Assembly (NCBI RefSeq): GCF_014649855.1
Contig: NZ_BMTV01000004.1
Span: 301,195 to 365,194 of the forward strand
DNA length: 64,000 nt
DNA from: Streptomyces roseolus
GTDB taxonomy: Bacteria > Actinomycetota > Actinomycetes > Streptomycetales > Streptomycetaceae
Reading direction: 5' to 3'
Each line of letters starts with the position of its first letter. Position 1 is the first letter of the stretch. This document shows positions 34,171-44,500 of the stretch, in pieces. The notes below the pieces were generated by a model. The model did not search any database. It was given only the letters and a program-made list of their open reading frames with translations, and was not told the origin of the DNA. Position numbers and translations under genes: made by a program.

Positions 34171-34318
34171 GACTGCTCCCTCAGCGGCTGCGGTTCGCGT
34201 CAAAGTTACGCGTCCCGGGCCGCCGGACGTCACTCCCGGAGGGAAATCACCCCTCGGAAGTCGATAAATCGGCAGTACGACCGCGTTTCCGGCGGTCGTA
34301 CCGCCCCGCTCCCCGGCC

Positions 34319-36124
34319 CTACTGGCCGGTACCGCCCGATCCGCCGGCTCCTCCGGAGGAGCCGGTGGCCTCCCCGATGGTGGAGATCCAGTCGGTGACG
34401 GTGGAGATGCCGTCGCCGATGGCCTCCCAGTAGCCCTTGCCCTGGGCGATCCAGTCCTGGAGCGGGGTGAGCTCCCAGACGAGCCAGCCGGCCACCACGA
34501 AGAGGACCACCATGATCAGGCAGCCCTTGAGGCAGCCGAGGCCGGGGATCCGCACCGGGTTGGCGCTCCGCTGGCGCGGCGGCCGCGGCTCGCGCGGGGC
34601 GGGCGGCTGGGGCTGCGGCCGCTGGGGCTGCTGCGGCCGCTGGGGCTGCTGCGGCTGCTGCGGCTGCTGCGGCTGCTGCGGCGGGGCGTACTGCTGCTGC
34701 GGAGGCTGCGGCGGGGCGTACGGCTGCGGGGCGGGCCGCTGGGGCTGCGGCGGACGCTGCTGCTGGTACGGCGGCGGCTGCTGGGGCTGCTGGTACCCCT
34801 GGGGCTGCTGCTGGTACTGCTGCGGCGGGGGGCCCTGCTGGTACGGCGGGGGCTGCGGCGGCTGCTGCGGGCGGCGCGCGGGGCGGCGGCGCAGCGGGTC
34901 CTCGCTGGGGTCCAGGTACTGGACCTGGGTCTGCTCGTTGCGGTCGCGGGCCGCGCGGAGCTGGGTCTGCCAGGGGTGCGGGTCCTCCGCCGGCGGGTTC
35001 GGCGGCATGGCGGGCATGACGGCGGTCGGGTCCGCCGCGCCGGCGAGGCCGCCCGCGGGCAGCACCGTGGTGGGGTCGCCGGCGCCGGCCGGACCGCTCG
35101 TGGGCAGGACGCTGGTGGCGGCGGCCGGGTCGAAGGACGCGGACGCGCCGGAGCCGGCGGGCAGCACCTGCGTGGGGTCCGCGGCGCCGGGCGCGCCGGG
35201 GACCTGCGCCGGGTCGGGGTCCGGCGCGAGGAGGGCGCCGACGCCCTCGGCGGCCTCGATCTGGGCGGGCGAGGAGTGCACGCCGATGCCGGCGGCGACC
35301 GTGCGCAGGCCGCGCGCCAGGTTGACGGCGCTGGGCCGCCGGTCGGGGTTCTTGCTGAGGCAGCGCTCGATGACCGTCCACAGGGGCGCGGGCACCGTGG
35401 AGGGGCGGCGGGGCTCCTCGCTGAGGTGCATGTGGAGGACTTCGAGGGCGGTGCCGCCGGCGAACGGCGGGCGGCCGGTGACCAGCTCGTAGAGCAGGAT
35501 GCCGGCGCCGTAGATGTCGACGGCGGAGGTCTGCGGGCGGCCCTCGGCGGACTCCGGCGCCACGTACGCGGGCGTGCCGACGAACTCGTGGGTGCGGGTG
35601 AGGCCCGGGGAGTCGGCGAGGCGGGCGATGCCGAAGTCGGTCAGCATCGGGTGCATGGCGCCGTCCCGCTCGGCGAGCAGCACGTTGGCCGGCTTGAGGT
35701 CGCGGTGGACGACGCCGTCGGCGTGGCTGGCGGCGAGCGCGTCGGCGATCTGGGCGGTGAGCAGGGCGGCGGCGACGGGGGTCAGCGGGCCGCTCTCCCG
35801 CAGGTAGCGGTGCAGGTCGGGGCCCTCGACGAGGTCCATGACCAGGGCCAGGACGTCACCCTCGACGACCAGGTCGCGGGTGCGCACGATGTTCGGGTGG
35901 GTGAGCCGGAGGAGGACGGACCGCTCGCGCAGGAAGCGCATCACGATGTCCGCGTCGTTGGCCAGCTCCTCCTTGAGGACCTTGATCGCGACGGTCTCGC
36001 CGGGCTGGCCGGCCACGGCCGCCTCGGCGCCCGCCGTCTCCCGCTGGCGGGCTCGCCAGACGGTGCCCGTGGCGCCGCGGCCGAGCGGCTCCTCGAGCAG
36101 GTACTTGCTGCCGATAGGCCGCAC
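34319..36124 (-). CDS. pkaA: Membrane-anchored Ser/Thr protein kinase, PkaA-like, with Pro/Gln-rich linker
   Basis: 601 residues from GTG 36124 with GGGAG eight bases upstream. The kinase domain (~8-285) has GRGATGTVW, VAIKVLKEE, HRDLKPANVLL, DFGIARL and APESAEG. After it come a segment with repeated DPTxVLPAG motifs, then about 130 residues of almost pure Pro/Gln/Tyr (PPYQQ, QQPQ), a membrane helix (~530-552) and a short Gly/Ser-rich outer tail. The DPTQVLPAG-type repeats carry Thr residues that could be autophosphorylation sites. It is divergent from the FHA/FtsK-like gene at 36740. FHA domains bind phosphothreonine, so that protein is a candidate partner. Confidence 0.9.
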   Translation of the reverse strand: MRPIGSKYLLEEPLGRGATGTVWRARQRETAGAEAAVAGQPGETVAIKVLKEELANDADIVMRFLRERSVLLRLTHPNIVRTRDLVVEGDVLALVMDLVEGPDLHRYLRESGPLTPVAAALLTAQIADALAASHADGVVHRDLKPANVLLAERDGAMHPMLTDFGIARLADSPGLTRTHEFVGTPAYVAPESAEGRPQTSAVDIYGAGILLYELVTGRPPFAGGTALEVLHMHLSEEPRRPSTVPAPLWTVIERCLSKNPDRRPSAVNLARGLRTVAAGIGVHSSPAQIEAAEGVGALLAPDPDPAQVPGAPGAADPTQVLPAGSGASASFDPAAATSVLPTSGPAGAGDPTTVLPAGGLAGAADPTAVMPAMPPNPPAEDPHPWQTQLRAARDRNEQTQVQYLDPSEDPLRRRPARRPQQPPQPPPYQQGPPPQQYQQQPQGYQQPQQPPPYQQQRPPQPQRPAPQPYAPPQPPQQQYAPPQQPQQPQQPQQPQRPQQPQRPQPQPPAPREPRPPRQRSANPVRIPGLGCLKGCLIMVVLFVVAGWLVWELTPLQDWIAQGKGYWEAIGDGISTVTDWISTIGEATGSSGGAGGSGGTGQ

Positions 36125-36739
36125 GTCACGCGCTCCCTGCTGATCGTGGTCCTGGGTGGCCGGTGCCGCTCGGTGCGACCGAGCCGGGCCCCGGAGGCCT
36201 CTTGTCTTCTCTCTTGTGACCCGTCCGGGTGTCCGACCCACTCTAGTGCCGCCGAACGGGTCATCGGTCGGTCGTCCACAGGCGGATTCCCGCTGACGCG
36301 TGCGAACCGCCGGGTGTCCGCGGAGGGCCCGGAGGCCGACCGCCGGATGGCCGAAGGCTTTCCTTCCCCGCCCTCGCTCCGCGCCGCGATCCCACCCGGA
36401 TCCCGGCGCGGACACCCACCCGGGTGGCGTCCGAACTTGTCCGGAAGAAGACGCTCCCCCGCCCCGGATGGTTGCCGCACCGGCCCCGCGCCCCAGGTCG
36501 GCCCGGCGTTTTCGCGTCACGCCGGAGGACCGCCGGCAACGGTTCAAGATCAATTCGGGGTGACCCGGCGGCAGGTTGTCGGCGGCAGGTGCGAGGATGC
36601 CTCCAGCACGTCGCGTCGGTGGGGCCGGGAGCCCCCGCGCCGTGCCGACCTGTACCGGGCGACGCGTCCGTGCCGGGTGGGGGGTGGAACGGGGCGGTCC
36701 CCTGCCGGGCACGTCGCGCAGAAGGGACCGCTGACGGCG
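36125..36739. other. Long intergenic region between pkaA and the FHA gene
   Basis: 615 bases without a supported gene. Reading frames here are low-complexity and lack ribosome sites. TAGAGT on the minus strand (36240-36245) fits a -10 for pkaA about 115 bases before its start, with a weak -35. Around 36520-36565 the DNA is more AT-rich (TTCAAGATCAATTCGGGG), which may mark the promoter of the plus-strand gene. Confidence 0.4.
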
Positions 36740-39700
36740 ATGCAGATCCGGCTGACCGTCCTCGCGCCGCACGCCGGCCACGGCGCCGGGCGCGCCTGCG
36801 ACGTGCTCGTCACGGCCCCCGCGGGCACGGCGCTGTCCGCCGTGGCCTCGAACCTCGCCGCCGCCGTCACCGGCCCCGACACCGCCGGCGGCACCGGCAC
36901 GCCCGTGCTGTACGCGGGCGCGGAGCGCCTGGACGCCCGCCGCTGCGTGCTGGGCGAGCCGCCCCTGGTGGACGGTGCGGTCATCGCCCTCCAGGCCCCC
37001 GACCCGGACGACCGGACCGACCTCGCCGCCGCCGGGTCCACCGCCCGGCTGCACGTGGTCGCGGGCCCCGACGCGGGCGGGGTGCACCTGCTGCACGGCG
37101 GGCCCATCAGGATCGGCCGCTCCGTCGAGGCGGACGTGCCGCTGGACGACCCGGACGTGTCGCGCGCGCACTGCACGGTGACCGTCGCGGGCGACGGCCG
37201 GGTCACCGTCGCCGACCTCGGTTCCACCAACGGCACGACCCTCGACGGCGCCCCCGTCGGCGACCGCCCCGTCCCGCTGCGCCCCGGGGCCCTGCTCCGC
37301 CTCGGCGAGTCCACCCTCCGCCTCACGGTCCCGCACGACGACGCCGGCCCCGGCTCCCTCCCCACCTCCCCCGACGGCGAGGGCCACCTGCGCGTCCCCC
37401 TGGCGGCCGCGCCCCCCGAGGACGGCACGGGCGACGGCGGCGTCACGCACGCGTGGGCGGGCCACGGCCCCGGGACGCCCCCCGTGCCCCCCACGGCCCC
37501 GGCCGCCTCCGAGACCTGGGCGGACGCCGGCCACGGGCGGGCGCGGGAGCCCGAGGGCGGCAACGGCGGCGCGACGCACGCCCGCGTGCGGACGGCCTCC
37601 CCCGACGACACCGACCCGTCCGGGCCGGTCACCCGCAGGACCGGCCGGCGCGGTCTCGGCGCGTGGGCGCGGCGGCTCGCCGGCGGCCGCGAGGCCGAGC
37701 CGGCGACCGGTGCCGGACCGTCCCCGGCCGCCACCGCGTCGCCCTGGCCCGCCGAGCTCCCCGGCGACACCGCCGCACCCGGCACCTGGCCCGATCCGGC
37801 GGCCGTCCTGCTCACGGCGCTCGGCCCGGGCCCCCGGCTGTGGGAGCGGACGCAGGACCACCCCGAGGCCCTGACGGTCCGGCTCGGCACCGCCGACCGC
37901 GCGGAGCTGTCCGGGGTGCCCGTCACCGTGGGCCTGCGCGAGGCCGGCTCCCTGGGCCTGGCGGGCCCGGCGGACCGCCTGGCCGGCCTGGCCCGGGCCG
38001 TGGTGGCCCAGCTGGCCGCCCTGCACTCCCCCGCCGACCTGGAGATCGTCCTCGTCAGCGCGGACCGCAACCGCCCCCTGGAGGAGCGGCGGCGCGCCTG
38101 GGGCTGGCTGGGCTGGCTCCCGCACACGCGGCCGGCGCACGGCCAGGACTGCCGGCTGCTCCTCGCGTACGACCGCGAGCAGGCGCAGGCCCGTACGGCC
38201 GAGCTGACCCGCCGGCTCGACGACGGCCCGCTCGGGCCGGGCTGGGCCAGCGCCGACCGGGCGGCGGTCGCGGAGGCGGCGGCGGCGTACACGGGCCCGG
38301 CGACGGTCGTGGTCGTCGACGGCGACCCGGGCACGGCGGCGCTGCGCGAGACGGTGGCCCGGCTCGCGGGCGCGGGCGCGGCGGCCGGCATCCACCTCGT
38401 CTGCCTCGCCGAGGCGCCCTCCGCCTCCCCCGCCTCGCCGCTCGCCGCGACGTACGAGACGGCCTGCGCGGCCTCCCTCGCCTTCCGCGAGTGCGGGGCG
38501 GCGGCGCTGCTCAGCGGTGACGTGGCCACGGCGCTGCGGCTGCTGCGGACCTCCGGCGGGCGGGTCGCGGGCCACGGCACGGTCGGTGTCGTGGACGCGG
38601 TCTCCGTCGCCTGGGCGGAGCGTTTCGGCCGCGCGCTGGCCCCCCTGCGGACGGACGCGACGGCGGCGGCCCAGGGCCGGTCGGCCGCGCTGCCGCTCTC
38701 CTCCCGCCTCCTGGACGAGCTGGGTCTGGCCCGGGCCACCCCGGCGTCCCTCATGGCCCGCTGGGCGTCGGCCGGCGAGGGCACGGCGATCCTGGGCGCG
38801 GGCCCGCGCGGCCCGCTCGCCGTCGACCTCACGGCGGAGGGCCCGCACCTGCTCATCGAAGGCCCCGCCGGCAGCGGCCGCACGGAGCTCCTCCGCGCCG
38901 TCGCCGCCTCCCTCGCGGCCGGCGGCCGCCCGGACCGGCTCGGCCTGCTCCTGGTGGACGGCGCGGGCGGCGAACGCGGCGAGGGCCTCACGGCCTGTAC
39001 GGAGCTGCCGCACGTCACCGGGCACCTGGTGGCGTCGGACCCGGTCCGCATGCGGGAGTTCGCCCAGGCGCTGGGCGCGGAGCTGAAGCGCCGCGCCGAG
39101 CTGCTCGGCGACGGCGACATCGCCGACCTCCGCAGCACCCGCACCCTCATCGGCCAGCGCTCGCCGAGCCCCGCCGAGCAGCTCCCCGCCCGGGCCGCCG
39201 CCGACCTCGCCGACCGCCCCAGCGGCCGCACCCTGCGCACCGGCGCCGGCGCCGTGGGCGACACCGTCCCCGGCGCCCGCACCCCCTACCGGTCCCCCCG
39301 CGCCTCCGAAGAGCTCCCCGACACGCCCAGCGACCGCCTGGCCCGCGCCCCCCGCGCGGCGCACCCGGGCGCGGGCGACGTCCCCGGCACCACCAGCGGC
39401 CGTACGGCGTACCCGGGCACGGGGGACCTCTCCTCCCCGTCGGGCGGCCGGCTCGGCGGGCGGTCGGCGGGGGCCGCGGACCTGGGGGAACGGGCCGGCG
39501 GACGGACGCTGCGGACGGACGAGGGCCGCCCCGGGCCGCTGGGCGCGCGCGTGCCGCGCCCCGCGAGCGAGGAGGCCCACCTGGCCGCGGCACGCCCCGG
39601 CGCGCCCCGGCCACCGCTGCCCCGGCTCGTCGTGCTCGTGGACGACTACGACGCCCTCGTCGCCCCCGCCCTGGGCGCCCCGGGCCGGCCGGCCGCCGGG

Positions 39701-40138
39701 TCGGTCGTCCGGGCCCTGGAGGCGGTCGCGCGGCACGGCGAACGGCTCGGCGTGCACCTGATCGCGACCTCCGCGCGCCCGGACCGGACCGCCGACACGG
39801 ACCTGGCGCACGGCGCCCGCCTCCGCGTGGTCCTGGACGCCCCGCCGAGCACGCCGGGCCCCGACGTGCCGGCGCCGGGCCGGGGCCGGCTCGGCCACCC
39901 CGACGGCCGCGTGACGCCCTTCCAGGCGGGACGCGTCACCGGCAGGATCCCGCGCACGGCGACGCTCCGCCCGACGGTCGTCCCCCTGGAGTGGGAGCGC
40001 ATGGGCGACCCGCCCGCCCGCCGCCCGGTCCGCGAACTCGGCAACGGCCCCACGGACCTGGCCCTCCTGGCCAGCGCCCTGGACCGCGCGGCCCGCTCGG
40101 TCGAAGCCACCCCCATGCCCCCACTGACCCACGCCTGA
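36740..40138 (+). CDS. FHA domain protein with FtsK/SpoIIIE-like ATPase region
   Basis: 1132 residues from ATG 36740. Residues ~1-95 are ubiquitin-like or YukD-like in style (MQIRLTVLAPHAG). Residues ~100-195 form an FHA domain with the phosphothreonine-binding signatures IRIGRS, SRAHC and DLGSTNGT. After a disordered Pro-rich part come two FtsK/EccC-like ATPase regions. The better one has a P-loop GPAGSGRTELL at ~708-718, in which the usual Lys is Arg, and a Walker-B-like VVLVDDYD near 963. A long Arg/Gly/Pro-rich insertion (~805-955) separates the two motifs. No membrane helix was seen. It may be a type VII-secretion-like or DNA-handling factor read by kinase signalling. Both ideas are inference. 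Confidence 0.85.
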   Translation: MQIRLTVLAPHAGHGAGRACDVLVTAPAGTALSAVASNLAAAVTGPDTAGGTGTPVLYAGAERLDARRCVLGEPPLVDGAVIALQAPDPDDRTDLAAAGSTARLHVVAGPDAGGVHLLHGGPIRIGRSVEADVPLDDPDVSRAHCTVTVAGDGRVTVADLGSTNGTTLDGAPVGDRPVPLRPGALLRLGESTLRLTVPHDDAGPGSLPTSPDGEGHLRVPLAAAPPEDGTGDGGVTHAWAGHGPGTPPVPPTAPAASETWADAGHGRAREPEGGNGGATHARVRTASPDDTDPSGPVTRRTGRRGLGAWARRLAGGREAEPATGAGPSPAATASPWPAELPGDTAAPGTWPDPAAVLLTALGPGPRLWERTQDHPEALTVRLGTADRAELSGVPVTVGLREAGSLGLAGPADRLAGLARAVVAQLAALHSPADLEIVLVSADRNRPLEERRRAWGWLGWLPHTRPAHGQDCRLLLAYDREQAQARTAELTRRLDDGPLGPGWASADRAAVAEAAAAYTGPATVVVVDGDPGTAALRETVARLAGAGAAAGIHLVCLAEAPSASPASPLAATYETACAASLAFRECGAAALLSGDVATALRLLRTSGGRVAGHGTVGVVDAVSVAWAERFGRALAPLRTDATAAAQGRSAALPLSSRLLDELGLARATPASLMARWASAGEGTAILGAGPRGPLAVDLTAEGPHLLIEGPAGSGRTELLRAVAASLAAGGRPDRLGLLLVDGAGGERGEGLTACTELPHVTGHLVASDPVRMREFAQALGAELKRRAELLGDGDIADLRSTRTLIGQRSPSPAEQLPARAAADLADRPSGRTLRTGAGAVGDTVPGARTPYRSPRASEELPDTPSDRLARAPRAAHPGAGDVPGTTSGRTAYPGTGDLSSPSGGRLGGRSAGAADLGERAGGRTLRTDEGRPGPLGARVPRPASEEAHLAAARPGAPRPPLPRLVVLVDDYDALVAPALGAPGRPAAGSVVRALEAVARHGERLGVHLIATSARPDRTADTDLAHGARLRVVLDAPPSTPGPDVPAPGRGRLGHPDGRVTPFQAGRVTGRIPRTATLRPTVVPLEWERMGDPPARRPVRELGNGPTDLALLASALDRAARSVEATPMPPLTHA

Positions 40139-40190
40139 CCCCGCACACCCGCACGCCCCAACGAACAAGGCATCCGACGCACACCGGACA

Positions 40191-40196
40191 TATCGT
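40191..40196 (+). promoter_or_regulatory. -10 element giving a leaderless mRNA
   Basis: TATCGT is followed by exactly six bases and then the GTG of the next gene, so transcription would start at or next to the start codon. No ribosome site is visible before that GTG, which fits leaderless translation. Confidence 0.45.
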
Positions 40197-40202
40197 CAGA
40201 AC

Positions 40203-41531
40203 GTGACGCCGCCCGATCACCGCAATCACCCCCGAGACTCCACCCCGGCCTCCCCTCCGGCGGCCGCGCCCGCACCCCCCTCGCTCACCCGCTCCCCCTT
40301 CGAGTCGGACTCCTTCACCTCCGCCACCTTCGTCACCGTCGGGAACGGCCCCGCCCTCGCGCTCGCCGTCGTCTGGCTGGTCACGCGGGTGGGCATGCTG
40401 GCGCTGCTCGCGAGCGACAGCCTCGGCATCGGCGGGGTCGGCAACGAGGTGCGGCTCCTCTACCGCCACTGGTACGGCTTCTTCGCCGACGGCGCGTTCC
40501 CGCCCGCCGACCCCACCTGGCAGTACCCGCCCGGCGCCGGCCTCGTGGTCATGGCGCCGGGGGTGCTGATGCCCTGGCTCGGCTACACGCAGGCGTTCGT
40601 CGTCCTCACCCTGCTCGCCGACGCGGCCGTCACCCTCGGCCTGGCCGTCGCCGACCGCGCACGGCTCACCCACGGCGCCTGGTACTGGGTGTGCGGCCTG
40701 CCGCTCCTCCTGCACCTGCCGCTGGCCCGGTACGACGTCCAGGCCACCGCCCTCGCCGTCCTCTCGCTCCTCCTCCTCAAGATCCGCGCGCCCGCCGCGC
40801 ACCGGCTCGGCGGGGCGCTCGCCGGCCTCGGGGCGCTGGTCAAGGTGTGGCCGGCGCTCGCGCTGATCGGCACGCCCCGGGGACGTACCACCCGGGAGGC
40901 GTGGACGGCCGCCGCGGTCACCGCCGCCACGCTCCTCGCCGTCCTCGCGCTCTTCTTCTCCGACTCGCTCGGCTTCCTGCGCCACCAGGGCGCCCGCGGC
41001 GTCCAGGTGGAGTCCCTGGGCGGCACCGCGCTCGCCCTCGGCCGCGCGTCGGGGCTCTGGCCGGGGACGACGGAGCTGCGCTACGGCGCCTACGAGTACG
41101 TCGGCCCGTACGTCTCCACCCTCGGCCACCTCTTCCTCCTGCTGACCGTCGCCGCCGTCCTCTGGCTGGTGCTGTGGCGGCTGCGCGCCACCCGCTGGAG
41201 CGAGGCGACCCCGCTCGACGCGGCCCTCGCCGCCGTCCTGCTCCTCACCGTCACGAGCCGGGTGATCAGCCCCCAGTACCTGGTCTGGCTGCTCGGCCTC
41301 GCCGCCGTCTGCCTGACGTCCCGGCGGACCGTGATGCGCCCGGTGGCACTGCTGCTGCTCCCCGCGGCGGCCCTCAGCTCGCTCGCGTACCCCGTCCTGT
41401 ACGCCGAGGTCGTCACCGGCACTCCGCTCGGCCTGGCCGTGACGGCCGCCCGCAACGGGCTCCTGCTCGCGGCCGCCGCCGTCGCCGCCCACCGGCTGTG
41501 GCGGGCCACGGTGCCCCCGGCGGAGGAGTAG
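40203..41531 (+). CDS. GT87-type membrane glycosyltransferase (DUF2029)
   Basis: 442 residues from GTG 40203. A Pro-rich cytoplasmic N-terminus of ~50 residues precedes about ten membrane helices. The first outer loop (DSLGIGGVGNEVRLLYRHWYGFFADGAFP) and WQYPPGA fit the GT87/DUF2029 polyprenyl-phosphate-mannose-dependent mannosyltransferase group, which in actinobacteria adds mannose to lipoglycans. The acceptor here is unknown. The gene is convergent with the glutamate dehydrogenase. Confidence 0.8.
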   Translation: MTPPDHRNHPRDSTPASPPAAAPAPPSLTRSPFESDSFTSATFVTVGNGPALALAVVWLVTRVGMLALLASDSLGIGGVGNEVRLLYRHWYGFFADGAFPPADPTWQYPPGAGLVVMAPGVLMPWLGYTQAFVVLTLLADAAVTLGLAVADRARLTHGAWYWVCGLPLLLHLPLARYDVQATALAVLSLLLLKIRAPAAHRLGGALAGLGALVKVWPALALIGTPRGRTTREAWTAAAVTAATLLAVLALFFSDSLGFLRHQGARGVQVESLGGTALALGRASGLWPGTTELRYGAYEYVGPYVSTLGHLFLLLTVAAVLWLVLWRLRATRWSEATPLDAALAAVLLLTVTSRVISPQYLVWLLGLAAVCLTSRRTVMRPVALLLLPAAALSSLAYPVLYAEVVTGTPLGLAVTAARNGLLLAAAAVAAHRLWRATVPPAEE

Positions 41532-41533
41532 CC

Positions 41534-41570
41534 GAAGGCCCCGCCGGACGGGATGTCCGGCGGGGCCTTC
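41534..41570. terminator. Bidirectional terminator
   Basis: A 16-bp perfect stem GAAGGCCCCGCCGGAC with a GGGAT loop lies two bases after the glycosyltransferase stop and 12 bases before the convergent dehydrogenase stop. Confidence 0.85.
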
Positions 41571-41582
41571 ACGCGTCGACCG

Positions 41583-44500
41583 TCAGCTGTGCGCGCGCAG
41601 CAGCGTCCGCATCGTCCGCATCGCGACCGACAGGTTCGCCAGGTCGAAGGTGTCCGAGCCCTGGATCTCCTCCAGGGTCGCCCGGGCCCGGCCGAGGATC
41701 GGCGCGTTGTTCTCCTCCCACGCCTTGAAGCGCTCCTCGGGCGTCGAGGTGCCGTTGCCGGCGGCCAGGACGTCGGAGGTGAGCGCCGCGTGGGCGGCGA
41801 AGAGGTCCTCGCGGATGGAGGCGCGGGCCATGGACTGCCAGCGGTCGGCCCGCGGCAGCTCGATGATCCGGTCCATCAGGTCGGTGATCCGCAGCCGGTC
41901 GGCGAGGTCGTAGTAGACCTCGGCGACGGCCAGCGGGTCCTTGTCCGTGCGGTCGGCGATCGCGACGATGTCGAGCGTCGGGAAGGCGGACGAGAAGCCC
42001 GCGACGCGCACGGCCAGCTCCTCCGGGACGCCGAAGCCGGTCAGCTCGTCGAGGATCGACCGGTACCACTCCGCGTCCGAGCCCCGCAGCAGCTGCGGCA
42101 GCTGCCGCCAGACCTGGTCGACGCGCTCGGCGAAGAACTCGATGGTCTCGCCGATCGCGATCGGCTGCGGCCGGTTGTTGAGCAGCCAGCGGGTGCCGCG
42201 CTCGACGAGCCGGCGGGAGTGCAGCCGCATCCGGGTCTGGACCTCGGCCGGGACCGTGTTGTCGAGCGCCTCGACGGCGTCCCAGACCTCGGCGAGCCGG
42301 AAGATGACCCGGGCCGCGGTCTGGGCGCGGACGATCTCCTCCAGGGACGCGCCGGTCTCCTCGCGGAGGCGGTGCAGGAAGGTCGAGCCGCCGGTGTTGA
42401 CGGTGTCGTTGACCAGGACGGTGGTGATGATCTCGCGGCGCAGCGCGTGGTGGTCGACGGCCTCGCCGAACTTCTCGCGCAGCAGCGTCGGGAAGTAGGC
42501 GTGGAGCAGGCCGGCCAGGTACGGGTCGTCGGGCAGCCCGGTGCCGATCAGCTCGTCGGCCACCGTGATCTTGGTGTACGCGAGGAGGACGGCGAGCTCG
42601 GGCTGGCTGAGGCCCTTGTCGGTGTTGAGCAGCTCGCGGATCTGCCGGTCGTTGGGCAGGAACTCCAGCGAGCGGTCGAGCGCCCCGTCGCGGCCCAGGC
42701 GGCGCATGAACCGCTGGTGGGCGTGGAGCAGGGACGGCGACTGGGCGACGGCGTTGGCGAGGGCGGTGTTCTGCGCGTAGTTGTTGCGCAGGACGAGCCG
42801 GCCGACCTCGTCGGTCATCTCGGCGAGGATCTTGTTGCGCTGCTTGACGGTCATGTCGCCCTCGGCGACGAGCCCGTTGAGCAGGATCTTGATGTTGACC
42901 TCGTGGTCGGAGGTGTCGACGCCGGCGCTGTTGTCGATGGCGTCGGTGTTGATCTTGCCGCCGGTGCGCTCGGGGCCGCCGGCGCGGGCGAACTCGATGC
43001 GGCCGAGCTGGGTGGCGCCGAGGTTGCCGCCCTCGCCGACGACCTTGGCGCGGACGTCCCGGCCGTCGACGCGGATGGCGTCGTTGGCCTTGTCGCCGAC
43101 GTCGGCGTTGGACTCGACGCTCGCCTTCACGTACGTGCCGATGCCGCCGTTCCACAGCAGGTCGACGGGCGACTGGAGGATCGCCTTCATCAGCTCGGCC
43201 GGGGTGAGCTTGGTGACGCCCTCCTCGATGCCGAGCGCGGCCCGCATGTGGGCGTTGACCGGGATGGACTTCGCGGTGCGGGGGTGGATGCCGCCGCCCG
43301 CGGAGAGCAGCGAGGCGTCGTAGTCGGCCCAGGAGGAGCGGGGCAGCTCGAAGAGGCGGCGGCGCTCGGCGTACGAGGTGGCCGCGTCCGGGTTCGGGTC
43401 GATGAAGATGTGGCGGTGGTCGAAGGCGGCGACCAGGCGGATGTGCTCGGAGAGCAGCATGCCGTTGCCGAAGACGTCGCCGGACATGTCGCCGACGCCG
43501 ACGACGGTGAAGTCCTCGGTCTGGGTGTCGTGGCCCAGCTCGCGGAAGTGCCGCTTGACGGACTCCCAGGCGCCGCGGGCGGTGATGCCCATGCCCTTGT
43601 GGTCGTAGCCGGCGGAGCCGCCGGAGGCGAAGGCGTCGCCGAGCCAGAAGCCGTACGACTCCGCGACGCCGTTGGCGATGTCGGAGAAGGTGGCGGTGCC
43701 CTTGTCGGCGGCGACGACGAGGTAGGTGTCGTCCTCGTCGTGGCGGACGACGTCGACCGGGGGCACGACCTCGCCGGCGACGAGGTTGTCGGTGATGTCG
43801 AGCAGCGCCGAGATGAAGGTCTTGTACGAGGCGATGCCCTCGGCCAGCCAGGCGTCGCGGTCCACGGCGGGGTCCGGGAGCTGCTTGGCGACGAAGCCGC
43901 CCTTGGCGCCCACGGGCACGATGACGGTGTTCTTCACCATCTGCGCCTTGACCAGGCCGAGGATCTCGGTACGGAAGTCCTCGCGGCGGTCGGACCAGCG
44001 CAGGCCGCCTCGGGCGACCTTGCCGAAGCGCAGGTGGACGCCCTCGACGCGCGGCGAGTACACCCAGATCTCGAAGGCGGGGCGCGGCGCGGGGAGGTCG
44101 GGGATGGCCTGCGGGTCGAACTTCATCGACACGTAGGAGTGGGGGCGGCCGTCCGCGGTCTTCTGGAAGAAGTTCGTCCGCAGCGTCGCCTTGATGACGG
44201 TGAGGAAGGACCGCAGGATCCGGTCCTCGTCCAGGCTGGCGACCTGGTCGAGGGCGCCGTCGAGCTCCTCCAGGATGCCGTCGATGAGCTCGGTGCCGGC
44301 GCGCTGGCGCTCCGGTGCCATCCGGGCCTCGAAGAGGGAGACGAGCAGCCGGGTGGTGTGGACGTTGTTGCGGAGGGTGTCCTCCATGTAGTCCTGGCTG
44401 AACATCGCGCCGGCCTGGCGGAGGTACTTGGCGTAGGCGCGCAGCACCATCGCCTCGCGCCAGGTGAGCCCGGCGGAGAGGACGAGGGAGTTGAAGTTGT

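Noticed and set aside
36550..39282. Minus-strand Ser/Pro/Arg-rich open frame opposite the FHA gene
   Set aside because: No homologous motif or ribosome site. It is a composition shadow.
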